Shown: positions 25,515 through 35,588 of the stretch, piece by piece
Numbering within the stretch: the stretch's first letter is position 1
How the letters are laid out: each line of letters starts with the position of its first letter
From: a candidate division WOR-3 bacterium
Lineage (GTDB): Bacteria; Hydrothermota; Hydrothermia; UBA1063
Assembly: GCA_039803545.1 (NCBI GenBank)
Contig: JBDRYS010000001.1
Coordinates: 769,866 to 833,865, forward strand
Direction: 5' to 3'
DNA length: 64,000 bases
Program-made: the position numbers and the translations under genes
Notes under the pieces: generated by a model
The model's database searches: none
What the model was told of the DNA's origin: nothing
What the model saw: only the letters and a program-made list of their open reading frames with translations

Positions 25515-26779
25515 AAAAGTCTCCTCATACTCTCATAACGCTCCTGGTATAGAGGAAATGCATCACAAAGTTCCTGCACTTCCTTTCTAACCTCTGAGAT
25601 CACTTTCTCATCATCGGGTGACCTTAAAACTTTGCTAATCAACTTGCCTATCTTTACCATTTCATCCTCCTTCATGCCTCTCGTAGTTACCGCCGGTGTT
25701 CCTATCCTTATGCCACTGGTTACCGTTGGTTTCTCGGGATCAAAGGGGATGGTATTCTTATTTACCGTAATTCCCGCTTTTTCGAGAGCCTTTTCAGCTA
25801 TGTTTCCAGTAATTTTGAAGGGTCTCAAATCCACGAGCATAAGGTGATTATCCGTACCCCCTGTTACAAGACGCAATCCTTCAGAAATAAGAGTTTCAGC
25901 CAATTTTTTGGCGTTCTTAACGATTTGCTCCTGATATTGCTTAAACTCCGGCGTAAGTGCCTCTTTCAGGGCAACAGCCTTTGCCGCTATCACATGCATT
26001 AAAGGCCCACCCTGAGCGCCAGGAAATACTGCTTTATCAATATCCTTAGCAAACTCCGCCTTGCACATTATCATACCGCCTCTTGGCCCACGAAGGGTTT
26101 TGTGGGTAGTAGTAGTTACAAAATGGGCGTAAGGAATTGGTGAAGGATGAATTCCAGCGGCCACCAGTCCCGCAATGTGAGCTATGTCCGCCATAAAGTA
26201 TGCCCCTACCTCATCAGCAATCTCTCTGAACTTATCCCATTCAATAATCCTTGGATAGGCAGAATATCCGGCAAGGATAAGCTTTGGCTTATGCTCTAAA
26301 GCAAGCTTTCTCACTAAATCAAAATCAATTCTCTCGGTTTCAGGATGGACGGTATAATGAACAACATTGTAGAGTTTCCCTGAGAAAGAAACCTTATGAC
26401 CATGAGAAAGATGCCCACCGTGGGAAAGTTGCATCGATAAAATTGTGTCTCCTGGGTTCAATACCGCAAAATAAACTGCCATATTGGCTTGAACACCTGA
26501 ATGAGGCTGAACATTAACGTGATCAGCGCCAAAGAGCTGCTTTGCCCTTTCAATAGCAAGTCTCTCCGCAACATCTACAAACTCGCAACCGCCGTAGTAT
26601 CTTGCACCCGGGTATCCTTCGGCGTATTTATTGGTCATCACATTGCCCATCGCTTCCATTACCGCATCGGAGGTGAAATTTTCAGAAGCGATAAGTTCAA
26701 GGCCATTCCTTTGCCTTTGAAGCTCATTAAAAATGGCCTCAAATATCTCAGGGTCTGTTCTTCTTAAATTCTCAAACAT
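25511..26779 (-). CDS. glyA: serine hydroxymethyltransferase
   Basis: 422 residues. The PLP lysine is in [14 protein letters not shown], and [28 protein letters not shown] and [14 protein letters not shown] are SHMT blocks. It converts serine and tetrahydrofolate to glycine and methylene-tetrahydrofolate. It follows pdxT by 1 bp with GGGAG before the ATG, so a PLP-dependent enzyme is co-transcribed with the PLP synthase genes. Confidence 0.97.
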   Translation of the reverse strand: MFENLRRTDPEIFEAIFNELQRQRNGLELIASENFTSDAVMEAMGNVMTNKYAEGYPGARYYGGCEFVDVAERLAIERAKQLFGADHVNVQPHSGVQANMAVYFAVLNPGDTILSMQLSHGGHLSHGHKVSFSGKLYNVVHYTVHPETERIDFDLVRKLALEHKPKLILAGYSAYPRIIEWDKFREIADEVGAYFMADIAHIAGLVAAGIHPSPIPYAHFVTTTTHKTLRGPRGGMIMCKAEFAKDIDKAVFPGAQGGPLMHVIAAKAVALKEALTPEFKQYQEQIVKNAKKLAETLISEGLRLVTGGTDNHLMLVDLRPFKITGNIAEKALEKAGITVNKNTIPFDPEKPTVTSGIRIGTPAVTTRGMKEDEMVKIGKLISKVLRSPDDEKVISEVRKEVQELCDAFPLYQERYESMRRLL

Positions 26780-26780
26780 G

Positions 26781-27371
26781 CTACTTTCTCCCTTTTGCTA
26801 ATTTTAAGAAATAATCGTAAATCTCCGTGCCTTCTTCCAGTTCAGGGTGAAAGGTCATAGCAAGGATGTTTCCCTGCCTTACAATGACCGGCGACCCCTC
26901 AAAACTCCCGAGAACTTGAACCTCTTTCCCAACTTCTACAATCTTTGGAGCCCTTATAAACACACCTGTAATCTCAACCTCATTACCGTCTAAGGTTAAC
27001 TTCAAAGGAGCTTCAAAGGATTCCCTTTGTCTCCCGTAAGCATTTCTTCTCACCGTAATATCAAGGACACCAAGGGGAGTAACTTCCCTTTCACTCCCTT
27101 CGAATCTCTTTGCAAGCATTATCAAACCAGCACAAGTCGCAAACACTGGAAGGCCATTTTCAATCCTCTCTCTTAAGATTTCGTCCAGGGCATATCTACC
27201 AAGAATTTTGGTGATAGTCGTACTTTCTCCACCTGGCAATATTATTCCGTCAATCTCGTCCAGCTGTGTAGCCTTTTTCACTAACAAATATTCATTACCC
27301 GTTTCTAATATTTTACGTGCATGGAGTTCAAAATCACCCTGAATTGCAAGGATTCCGATCTTCACTACCAC
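26781..27371 (-). CDS. pdxT: pyridoxal 5'-phosphate synthase glutaminase subunit PdxT
   Basis: 196 residues. [25 protein letters not shown], the nucleophile in [14 protein letters not shown] and the His/Glu of [12 protein letters not shown] form the class I glutaminase triad of PdxT. It feeds ammonia to PdxS. It overlaps pdxS by 7 bp. Confidence 0.97.
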   Translation of the reverse strand: MVVKIGILAIQGDFELHARKILETGNEYLLVKKATQLDEIDGIILPGGESTTITKILGRYALDEILRERIENGLPVFATCAGLIMLAKRFEGSEREVTPLGVLDITVRRNAYGRQRESFEAPLKLTLDGNEVEITGVFIRAPKIVEVGKEVQVLGSFEGSPVIVRQGNILAMTFHPELEEGTEIYDYFLKLAKGRK

Positions 27372-28255
27372 CCCCTTGTTTGTAACAACTCTTCCTGAGA
27401 CAACTTTGTAACGTCAATACCTCGCATTGGCTCTCCAAGTCCCCTTGAAATCCTTGCAAGGATCTCCGGGTCGTCGTAATAAGTAACAGCTTCAACGATG
27501 GCTCTTGCCCTCTTTTCCGGATTTTCAGATTTAAAAATGCCACTACCCACAAATACAGATTCCGCTCCCAATTGCATCATCAGTGCAGCATCTGCTGGCG
27601 TGGCAATACCGCCCGCTGCAAAGTTTGGAACAGGTAATTTACCATGATCGTGCACATACTTTACCAGTTCGTAAGGGGCACCAAGCTTTTTAGCCTCGGT
27701 AACCAGTTCTTCTTCCCCAAGGGTTGTTAACCTTTTAATTTCTGACTGTATTTTTCTCATGTGCCTTACAGCTTCTACGACATTTCCTGTACCTGCTTCA
27801 CCCTTCGTTCTAATCATCGCTGCACCCTCTGCAATCCTTCTTAAAGCCTCACCAAGGTCTCTTGCCCCACAAACAAAGGGTACCTTGAAGACGTGTTTAT
27901 TAATATGGTACTCTTCATCGGCAGGTGTCAAAACTTCACTTTCATCAATAAAGTCAACTCCAAGGGCTTCAAGAATCTGTGCTTCAACGAAATGTCCAAT
28001 TCTGACCTTTGCCATAACAGGAATAGAAACAGCCTCCATAATTTCAATAATTTTCTCAGGGTCAGCCATTCTGGCCACACCGCCTTCTTTTCTAATATCG
28101 GCGGGAACTCTCTCAAGGGCCATAACTGCAACAGCACCGGCCTGCTCAGCAATTTTCGCCTGTTCTGCGGAAGTTACATCCATAATAACCCCGCCTTTAA
28201 GCATTTCAGCAAGCCCAACCTTTAACCTGAATGTTCCTGTCAAAATAGTTGACAT
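27365..28255 (-). CDS. pdxS: pyridoxal 5'-phosphate synthase subunit PdxS
   Basis: 296 residues from the ATG at 28255, which has GGGAGGTG 5-6 bp upstream; the earlier ATG at 28270 overlaps that ribosome site and is unlikely. [54 protein letters not shown] and the phosphate-binding [20 protein letters not shown] are PdxS hallmarks. It condenses ribose 5-phosphate, glyceraldehyde 3-phosphate and ammonia to PLP. First gene of the operon down to arcC, behind a TTGACC-17-TATACT promoter. Confidence 0.97.
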   Translation of the reverse strand: MSTILTGTFRLKVGLAEMLKGGVIMDVTSAEQAKIAEQAGAVAVMALERVPADIRKEGGVARMADPEKIIEIMEAVSIPVMAKVRIGHFVEAQILEALGVDFIDESEVLTPADEEYHINKHVFKVPFVCGARDLGEALRRIAEGAAMIRTKGEAGTGNVVEAVRHMRKIQSEIKRLTTLGEEELVTEAKKLGAPYELVKYVHDHGKLPVPNFAAGGIATPADAALMMQLGAESVFVGSGIFKSENPEKRARAIVEAVTYYDDPEILARISRGLGEPMRGIDVTKLSQEELLQTRGW

Positions 28256-28277
28256 TTTCTCACCTCCCATCTGCTTT

Positions 28278-28306
28278 CAGTATATAACTTTTTACGTGTA
28301 AGGTCA
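28278..28306 (-). promoter_or_regulatory. promoter of the pdxS-pdxT-glyA-...-arcC operon
   Basis: On the minus strand TTGACC, 17 bp, TATACT, then a short leader with GGGAGGTG before the ATG at 28255. This is a leadered promoter, in contrast to the divergent leaderless one for the aminotransferase gene. Confidence 0.7.
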
Positions 28307-28322
28307 AGGATTATAAGTATTT

Positions 28323-28352
28323 CTGGCATATTCCGACAACATTCCGTAAAAT
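28323..28352 (+). promoter_or_regulatory. aminotransferase gene promoter, probably leaderless
   Basis: CTGGCA (28323-28328), an 18 bp spacer, TAAAAT (28347-28352), then 6 bp to the ATG at 28359. No ribosome-binding site. Confidence 0.55.
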
Positions 28353-28358
28353 TTTCTT

Positions 28359-29144
28359 ATGGCAAAAAGAATCTACTTTATCGATGGTAAGTTTAAAAGA
28401 AATCCCCTTTCAACGATTGAAGATAGGGGATTCTTTTTCGCCGATAGCATATACGAGGTAATCCGAGCAAGAAATGGAAAACCTTTCTTCTTAGAAGAGC
28501 ATCTCACGAGGCTGGAGAAAGGGCTGAAGGAGATAAAGATTGACCTCAAGCTGGATAGCGGTTACCTTGAGGAGGTGATTAAAAAATCGCTAAAAAAACT
28601 TAAGAAAAAAGAAGCGGCAATATACTTGCAGATAACGAGAGGAAAGGAGCCAAGAAGCCACTTACCAAGAAGAAAAACAAAACCCACAATAATCATAATA
28701 ACCAGCGAATTCAGGCCGCTTGCACCAAGGCTCTTTAAAGAAGGGGTGTCCCTAATACTCTACCCCGATATCCGATGGGCCCGATGTGATATAAAAACCA
28801 CTATGCTTTTACCCAATGTACTTGCAAAAATTGAAGCAAAGGAAAGAGGATTTTTTGATGCCCTGTTTTACAAAAATGGCTATATTACCGAGAGCACCTC
28901 TTCTTCCTTCTTTGGAATTATTGGCGGGAAGCTCTTTACTCACCCTGCCACCCATGACATACTTCCTTCTATAACAAGGGAAAAGGTACTTCAAATCGCG
29001 AAGAACCTTGAAATACCGATAGAAGAAAGACCTTTAGCCCTTGAAGAGATCAGAAAACTTGAGGGGGCATTCCTCGCTGGCACAACCTACGATATTCTTC
29101 CTGTAAAAAGGATTGAGGAAGTTGAAATTCCGTTGAGCTCATAG
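28359..29144 (+). CDS. dat: class IV aminotransferase, D-amino acid aminotransferase type
   Basis: 261 residues of the fold-type IV PLP aminotransferases. DRGFFFADSIYEVIRARNG, QITRGKEPRSH and DIKTTMLLPNVLAKIEA (with the PLP lysine) fit D-amino acid aminotransferase, which supplies D-glutamate or D-alanine for peptidoglycan. ITESTSSSFFGI is the phosphate-site block. The frame continues after the TAG stop for 17 codons that look like the missing family C-terminus (QIEYAKLLEKL), which would give a normal length of about 279 residues. It is divergent from pdxS, the PLP-making gene. Confidence 0.87.
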   Translation: MAKRIYFIDGKFKRNPLSTIEDRGFFFADSIYEVIRARNGKPFFLEEHLTRLEKGLKEIKIDLKLDSGYLEEVIKKSLKKLKKKEAAIYLQITRGKEPRSHLPRRKTKPTIIIITSEFRPLAPRLFKEGVSLILYPDIRWARCDIKTTMLLPNVLAKIEAKERGFFDALFYKNGYITESTSSSFFGIIGGKLFTHPATHDILPSITREKVLQIAKNLEIPIEERPLALEEIRKLEGAFLAGTTYDILPVKRIEEVEIPLSS

Positions 29145-29267
29145 ACTTCGCAAATACAAATAGAATACGCTAAGCTCTTGGAAAAACTGAGTTTATAGAA
29201 GGTTTTTAGACCTGAAGAAAAAACTTGAACAAATAGAAAGGTATTCTTTATTATAATAAGCCAGATT

Positions 29268-32200
29268 ATGTTTTTAGAACTTGTAGACAATCTGCGAGAC
29301 GAACTTACGCAGGTTTACAACCGCCGCTATCTCGATTTTATCTTTTCCCAGGAATTGAAGAAAATAAGAAGGTATGGCGGTCAATTCTCCGTTCTCTATA
29401 TTGATCTCGATGACTTCAACCTTATAAATAACCTTTACGGTCATCGGGAAGGAGACAGACTTTTATATGAATTTGCCCAGTTTCTCGCTAAATCTTTGCG
29501 GGAAACTGACTCAGTAATAAGGTTGAGCGGCGACGAGTTTATTGTTATTCTAACTCACACCCCTGCCTCTAACGCAAAAGCTGTGTGTGAAAGGATAATT
29601 AATGAACTCAAAAAGAAAGATTTTAAAAACAGCAAACTGTCTTGTTCCATAGGGGTCGTTGAAGTTCCAACCAACGGAACAGATTGGCACACTATTTTTT
29701 CAAGACTGGAAGTGGCACTATTTAAAGCCAAAAAGTCTGGGAAAGGGACATATTACGTCTTACAGGAAAAGGACGCTGTTAGTCCCATCATACCTGCTCC
29801 CGTTATTTCTGGAAGGAAAAAGGAATTGGCCTGGCTAATTGAAAGAATCAACAATTCAGAGGTTTCATTGATAGCAGTTTCAGGTGCCCCTGGAGTAGGG
29901 AAATCTACCCTAATCAAAGAAGCGCTAAAGAATCTAAGAGATACTCTTGTTGTTATTGCAAAATCATCGATAGATGAATCATCGGGACCTTTCTCACCCT
30001 TTAGAACGATTCTGAAAAAAATTAAAGAGTTTGACTACTTCGCTTTTAAGGAAGCCTTTGAAACCCTTGACGAAACCGAAAGGGTAACCCTCGGGTTACT
30101 CTATCCTGAGCTGGGATACATACCAGAGAATGTGGATAGATATAAATTTTACGACGCCTACGTGAAACTAATTTCGATACTTTCTGACCGCCAGAAAATT
30201 GTTGCCTTCATAGACGATATACACTTAGCAGATTCTACAACCCTTGAACTCTTGTATTATTTACTGCATGCAGATTTGAAGAAAATTAAATTTGTAATTG
30301 CATTCAGAAAGGAAGACCATGAAAACAAGGGTTTTGAGAAGTTCTATTCCCATGTAACGAGGGAAAGACTTATTGAAGAGTTGCAACTAAAAGAATTAAG
30401 CCGGGCTGAAGCCTTTGACTTAATCGAAACTATTCTCCAGAGGAAATGTTCTGAAAACTTAAAGGAAAGGTTATACGAGAAATGCGATGGAAATCCCTAT
30501 TTCCTTGAGGAGACGATTAAAGAGTTCTTTAAGCATGAAATCATTTACCTTGACGGAGAAAACTGGAATATCAAGGCCGATTTTAAGGACCACGTTCCAG
30601 AGTCTATCCAGAACATTTTAACTGAGAGATTAAAACGTTTCCAAAGCGAAAAACTTCTGGAAATAATGGCTTGCCTTGGAAATGAATTCAATCTTAAAAT
30701 CCTCGAGCTTGTTACACAAACGAACTTAGGTGAAATCTTTGACACGATCGACAAATTGATAAGAAGTGGAATCCTTGTAGAAAGAAACGTTGATACCTTC
30801 GCTTTCAAGGAAGGATTAACACGGGAAATGATACTATCCCAGTTAAATGAACCTCGAAAAAGATTCATACACAGGAGCATCTTATCAGTTTTAGAAAAAC
30901 ACGCGGAAGTTCTAAAGATACCAGAAGAGAAGCTTGCTTACCATGCATATTACGCTGGTGAAAAGGAAAAAGTGAAAAAATACTCACTAAATGCAGCGAG
31001 AAAATGTAAAAAGTTCTATGCTTACGAAGAGGCGAAAAAATATTACAAATGGTACTTATGGAATGAAGATGACCTTCAAAAGGCAAAGGAAGCCGCCATT
31101 GAATATGCAGATCTACTTTTGCTTACTGGAGACATATCGGAAGCAATTGACGAATTGAACTCATACTTATTGAGATTTGGAGAAGATGCAGCTATATTGG
31201 ATAAATTAGCCGAAGCCTATTCAAAATCTGGAAAATTTTACGAGGCAGTTGAAAGTATTGAGAAGGCAATTAAAATTGAACCTAAAAATATTTACATTTT
31301 GAGGAAGGCCTGGCTCCTTCTATATGCAGAAAAGATAAGGGAAGCGTTGAATATTCTCGAAGAGTTTAAGAAAAGGGAGAAGGAACTCACAGAGCAGGAA
31401 AAGGCTTATTATTTTAACACCTTTGCCCTTCTCCTTATGGAGGAGGAAGAATACGAAGAAGCCGAAAAATATTTTAAAAGGGCTTTAGAACTGCGGGAAA
31501 AACTCGGAAATGAAAGAGGCGTAGCGAATATCCACTTAAATCTGGGAACTTTATATGCAAATCAGGGCCTTCATGTCAAAGCCTTAGAGGAATATGAAAA
31601 GGCTAAGGAAACTTACGACGCCATCGGCGACAAAAGAGGGATGCTAACGGCAATTCACAACTATAGCGATACCTTGAGATACTTAAGGAGACACGAAGAA
31701 GCTATAAAGGGTCTTGAAAATGCAATAAAAATAGCCAGGCAAATCAGAGATGATATGTCTTTGATATTGGGTTTATGCAATTTGGCTTCCATATATATCG
31801 AAATTGGTGAATTTGAAAAAGTAGAGAAACTCCTAACTGAAGCAGAACAGATGTCAAAAAGTCTACAAATCGAAGCGCTGGATATTTACGTCAAAAAAAT
31901 ACTCATGTCCTTTTACAGCAAGGGCAATAGAGATGAAGGAACAGCATTAAGAGTTTTTGAAGAGATTAAAGAACTACTACCTAAAATTGACTCGAGGGCC
32001 ACCCTTATTGATGCTGTCCTCGAGACCGCAGAAAGCTTGCTATTACTTGGAAAGATAGACCTTGCGAAGCCACTAATCGAAAAGTTCGAGAACATCCTGG
32101 AAGAATCAAAAACCTTCGACTTCAGATTGAAATATTACATTATCAAAGCTATTCTGAGCCACAAATTCCATGACAAACAAGCCTACGCAGAATCGTTGAA

Positions 32201-32408
32201 GAAACTTGGATTACTGCGAAAGGATTTAAGAGAAGATGAAAAGGCTCGATATATTGAGTACTTAGCAATCCTTCTTGGAACCATAGGTAAAACAGAGGGG
32301 ATGAAAAAAATGATATCCAGATTAATGGAAAATGCCCAAAAAGAAATGTTTAATCTTGAAATTGTGAGACTAACCCTACTAAAGGAAAATTTGGAAAGGA
32401 CTTTTTAA
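29268..32408 (+). CDS. GGDEF - STAND/AAA NTPase - TPR signalling protein, first copy
   Basis: 1046 residues. Residues 1-165: diguanylate cyclase domain with IDLDDFNLINNLYGH, an intact inhibitory site RETD, and a signature changed to SGDEF. Residues about 185-430: NTPase with GAPGVGKSTL (Walker A) and AFIDDIHLAD (Walker B). Residues about 430-560: a helical winged-helix-like linker. The remainder: about ten TPR-like helical pairs (for example ANIHLNLGTLYANQG). The plan resembles MalT-type or cyclase-type STAND proteins, in which TPRs sense a ligand and the NTPase gates the output; here the output would be cyclic di-GMP. TATAAT lies 10 bp before the ATG. The next gene starts at the base after its stop. 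Confidence 0.85.
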   Translation: MFLELVDNLRDELTQVYNRRYLDFIFSQELKKIRRYGGQFSVLYIDLDDFNLINNLYGHREGDRLLYEFAQFLAKSLRETDSVIRLSGDEFIVILTHTPASNAKAVCERIINELKKKDFKNSKLSCSIGVVEVPTNGTDWHTIFSRLEVALFKAKKSGKGTYYVLQEKDAVSPIIPAPVISGRKKELAWLIERINNSEVSLIAVSGAPGVGKSTLIKEALKNLRDTLVVIAKSSIDESSGPFSPFRTILKKIKEFDYFAFKEAFETLDETERVTLGLLYPELGYIPENVDRYKFYDAYVKLISILSDRQKIVAFIDDIHLADSTTLELLYYLLHADLKKIKFVIAFRKEDHENKGFEKFYSHVTRERLIEELQLKELSRAEAFDLIETILQRKCSENLKERLYEKCDGNPYFLEETIKEFFKHEIIYLDGENWNIKADFKDHVPESIQNILTERLKRFQSEKLLEIMACLGNEFNLKILELVTQTNLGEIFDTIDKLIRSGILVERNVDTFAFKEGLTREMILSQLNEPRKRFIHRSILSVLEKHAEVLKIPEEKLAYHAYYAGEKEKVKKYSLNAARKCKKFYAYEEAKKYYKWYLWNEDDLQKAKEAAIEYADLLLLTGDISEAIDELNSYLLRFGEDAAILDKLAEAYSKSGKFYEAVESIEKAIKIEPKNIYILRKAWLLLYAEKIREALNILEEFKKREKELTEQEKAYYFNTFALLLMEEEEYEEAEKYFKRALELREKLGNERGVANIHLNLGTLYANQGLHVKALEEYEKAKETYDAIGDKRGMLTAIHNYSDTLRYLRRHEEAIKGLENAIKIARQIRDDMSLILGLCNLASIYIEIGEFEKVEKLLTEAEQMSKSLQIEALDIYVKKILMSFYSKGNRDEGTALRVFEEIKELLPKIDSRATLIDAVLETAESLLLLGKIDLAKPLIEKFENILEESKTFDFRLKYYIIKAILSHKFHDKQAYAESLKKLGLLRKDLREDEKARYIEYLAILLGTIGKTEGMKKMISRLMENAQKEMFNLEIVRLTLLKENLERTF

Positions 32409-35400
32409 ATGATATCTGAAACCATGAAAAATTTCGTTGACGATTTAACGGGCGCACTCGCAAGGGGTGCAATATATTCGCTCTTAGAGCAGGAGATAAA
32501 ACGAATTAAAAGATACGGAGGGAAAAGTTCTCTATTATTCATCGACCTTGATAATTTTAAGGCTTTAAATGACCTCCACGGACATCTTGAAGGCGACAAA
32601 GCATTAGTCTCCTTTGTTCAGCTCTTAAAAAATACATTGCGCGAATCCGATACCATCACAAGGTACGGTGGTGATGAATTTATTGTTCTACTTCCTAACA
32701 CACCTTTGGAAAGTGCAGAAAGCGTTGCCGAAAGGATTATCAAAAATCTTCAAAAGGAAAATTCGGAGATTTCTTGCTCCATTGGTATCGTCGAAATCCC
32801 AACCCACGGAACCGAAACGGAAATTTTAATTGAAAAAGCTGACAAAGCTATGTATAGGGCTAAGCAGACAGGCAAAGGAAGATTTCTCGTCTACATCGAA
32901 GAAACTTTGTATCCAAAGATTCCATCTAAAATTTTTGTCGGGCGGCAAAAGGAAAAAGCAAAACTGACTCACCTGCTTAAAGAAAACTATTCTATAATTT
33001 TAATTAAAGGAGAGGTGGGAGTTGGCAAAACTCGATTTGCACTCGAAAGTCTGAACCTACTGGAAGACACAAAAATTTTAAGTACGCAGTGCTACGGGAG
33101 CCTTTCGGAGATCCCATATGTACCCTTCCAGGAGCTTATAAAAAAGTACAGAGAAAAAAATGAAATAGGGTTTAGAGAAATCTACTCTAAATTGGACCCT
33201 TACCAAAAACAGGCCTTAAACCCCATCATCCCAGATTTAACTCAGCCACAAGCCGCTGATATAGGGGTTTTCAAATTCTTTGAAACTTTCATGCAATTAC
33301 TGGAAGAAATAGCCAGCAATAAACAATTAATCGTATACATTGACGACATCCACTGGATTGACAGCAGCTCAGCAAACTTAATCAATTACATCGTAAGAAA
33401 CATGCCGAACAATATAAAAATTTTGGGAACGGCCAGAACTGAAGAACTTGAAAGATCAAAGGTAAAAGAGATACTCACTAAGCTTTCTGATGAAAAACTC
33501 CTTACAGAACTCGAAGTATTACCCCTTGATGAAGCCTCGACCTTCGAACTTGTGGAGTCAATCCTGCAAGCTTCAGTCAATGAAGACCTCAAGAAACTGG
33601 TTTATCAAAAAACCGGTGGGAACCCATTATTCGTTGAGGAAACGATAAAACAACTTTTTGACCGAGGCCATATAGTCTACGAAGACGATGAATGGAAATT
33701 AAAAGATATAAGCACAAACTTTCTACCTGAAACTGTTGAAGTTCTTATAAAGAATAAACTAAAAAAGTTCTCAGGTGAAAAGGTTCTGGAAGTGGCGGCG
33801 ATAATAGGGCAGGAGTTTCACATTGACCTTTTAGCAAGTGTCACAAACTTGAACCGTGGTTACATATACGAGGTTATCAACAAACTCTTAAAAGAGAATT
33901 TAATAGAGCCTTTAGGTGAAGACTACTTTGCCTTCAAAGAAGGTCTTATAAGAGATGCAATTTTAAGCGAAATCAGCGAAGCTAAGAAAAGGTATATCTC
34001 GAAGACGATTTTAGAGGTCCTTGAAAATAAACTTCCCAGTTTCTCTGGAAAGGAAGAGCTGTGTGCCTACCATGCGTGGCGTGCACAGGAAAAAGAAAAA
34101 GTTAAATTTTACTCAAAACATGCTGCAGACAAGCTAAAGAAAAATTTTGCTTACGACGAAGCCATAAAGTTCTTGCAATGGTACATAGAGGTTGAAGAAA
34201 ACGATGCAGAGAGGGAAAAAGCCTTCACAGAATACGTCACCCTTCTCTCCTTCAAGGGCGAATTGAAAAGGGCGATACAACTCCTTAGAAGCTATATCGA
34301 GAATAACAAGGTAACGGCACTTTCTTACAGGAAGTTGGCTGAACTTCTAATTGAAAGTGGTGATCCTAAGGGTGCTTTAGAGGCAATTGAGAGAGCCTTA
34401 GAACTCGAAGAAAGCGCAGACTCTCTCGTCCTTAAAGCATGGATACTGAAAAGGCAATTCAAAATCCAGGAGTCTTACAACCTCCTCGAGAATCTTTTAA
34501 ATCGAAAAGATCTTACCATTGACGAAAAAACCCTTGCAGACGCTTACACTGTACAAGCATTAAATCTAATGGATTTAAATCAAGTCGAAAAGGCTTTAGA
34601 ACTCCTTGATAAAGCAGAAGAACTTAGAAATAAGCTACAAAACATACGAGGGCTTGGAAGTGTCTGTGTAAACCGAGCGCTTGTCTTATCAAGAATCGGA
34701 AAATACGAAGAAACCCTTAAAGAATACGACAGAGCAGAATTTTACTACAGGAAGGCTGGATACAAACCTGGCCTTATAACTGTTCTTAATAATAAAGCTT
34801 CCATTTACCTTGATCTAAGGAAATTTAATGAAGCCCTCGACAACTTCAAAAAGGCAGCCACGGAATCTAAAAAGATTTTCGACAGGCATCTTCTTGCCCT
34901 TGCTTTAAACAACATTTCTGTAACCCTTAGATACATGGAATACCATGAGGAGGCACTAAAAGCTATTCAAGAAGCATACGAAGTTGCGAGCGAACTCGGG
35001 ATGAAAGACGCCTTAATTTCAATCCGAAGAAATATGGCATACAGTTATGCCGTTGGATTCAAAAACTTAGACAAGGCAATTCCAATTATAAGCGAAGTTT
35101 TAGAGGAAATTGGTGGACCCAGCAAAACCTATGCAAGTCTCTTAGTGTACTTGCAGGCAATAGAAATCTTTCTTATTGCAAGAGATTATAATAAGGTTAA
35201 AGAACTTTTCGATGCCCTCAATAAAGTTATTGATAACAGTGTTTACGATGAAATAAAAATAGGTGCATACTCCACCGAAATGGCATTCAAATTGTACCTC
35301 GGACAAAGGGAAGACTTTAAGGGGGCTTCACAAAAAGCACTTTCGATCCTTGAAAAAGCAGACCCACATCTTAGACCTATCCTATGGATAAGTTTTTTGG

Positions 35401-35573
35401 AAGGTATAGCTGACACCTTTTCCTACCTCGGAAGAAGCGATGTATCTCTTAAAATTCTGGATTACCTTCTAAAATATTGCAGGAAGCACTCTTTTACTCA
35501 GGACATTGACCGCCTCCAGAGAAAAATTGAACGGATTAGAAAACTTTTCCCAGTTGACTCTTCACAAAAATAA
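32409..35573 (+). CDS. GGDEF - STAND/AAA NTPase - TPR signalling protein, second copy
   Basis: 1054 residues, paralogous to its neighbour over the whole length. The GGDEF domain is complete: IDLDNFKALNDLHGHLEGD, inhibitory RESD and RYGGDEF. The NTPase has GEVGVGKTRF and VYIDDIHWID. A shared DDLTGALARGAIY / DELTQVYNRRYLD start, linker and long TPR region follow. The canonical GGDEF suggests this copy is the active cyclase, while the SGDEF copy may be weaker or regulatory; some SGDEF proteins are active, so this is open. The ATG directly abuts the previous stop, with no clear ribosome site. Confidence 0.86.
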   Translation: MISETMKNFVDDLTGALARGAIYSLLEQEIKRIKRYGGKSSLLFIDLDNFKALNDLHGHLEGDKALVSFVQLLKNTLRESDTITRYGGDEFIVLLPNTPLESAESVAERIIKNLQKENSEISCSIGIVEIPTHGTETEILIEKADKAMYRAKQTGKGRFLVYIEETLYPKIPSKIFVGRQKEKAKLTHLLKENYSIILIKGEVGVGKTRFALESLNLLEDTKILSTQCYGSLSEIPYVPFQELIKKYREKNEIGFREIYSKLDPYQKQALNPIIPDLTQPQAADIGVFKFFETFMQLLEEIASNKQLIVYIDDIHWIDSSSANLINYIVRNMPNNIKILGTARTEELERSKVKEILTKLSDEKLLTELEVLPLDEASTFELVESILQASVNEDLKKLVYQKTGGNPLFVEETIKQLFDRGHIVYEDDEWKLKDISTNFLPETVEVLIKNKLKKFSGEKVLEVAAIIGQEFHIDLLASVTNLNRGYIYEVINKLLKENLIEPLGEDYFAFKEGLIRDAILSEISEAKKRYISKTILEVLENKLPSFSGKEELCAYHAWRAQEKEKVKFYSKHAADKLKKNFAYDEAIKFLQWYIEVEENDAEREKAFTEYVTLLSFKGELKRAIQLLRSYIENNKVTALSYRKLAELLIESGDPKGALEAIERALELEESADSLVLKAWILKRQFKIQESYNLLENLLNRKDLTIDEKTLADAYTVQALNLMDLNQVEKALELLDKAEELRNKLQNIRGLGSVCVNRALVLSRIGKYEETLKEYDRAEFYYRKAGYKPGLITVLNNKASIYLDLRKFNEALDNFKKAATESKKIFDRHLLALALNNISVTLRYMEYHEEALKAIQEAYEVASELGMKDALISIRRNMAYSYAVGFKNLDKAIPIISEVLEEIGGPSKTYASLLVYLQAIEIFLIARDYNKVKELFDALNKVIDNSVYDEIKIGAYSTEMAFKLYLGQREDFKGASQKALSILEKADPHLRPILWISFLEGIADTFSYLGRSDVSLKILDYLLKYCRKHSFTQDIDRLQRKIERIRKLFPVDSSQK

Positions 35574-35582
35574 CACTAATAT
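35554..35582 (+). promoter_or_regulatory. ARPP-1 gene promoter inside the end of the previous gene, probably leaderless
   Basis: TTGACT (35554-35559), 17 bp, TAATAT (35577-35582), then 6 bp to the ATG at 35589. The -35 box lies in the coding end of the preceding gene. No ribosome-binding site. Confidence 0.7.
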
Positions 35583-35588
35583 TTAACT

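Noticed and set aside
20146..29144. Recoding of TAG as an amino acid in this organism.
   Set aside because: Many intact genes end in TAG right at or inside the next gene, for example the YacL-like gene at 1407, transaldolase at 4480, DUF3467 at 5873, the ABC ATPase at 12572 and the second permease at 14978.
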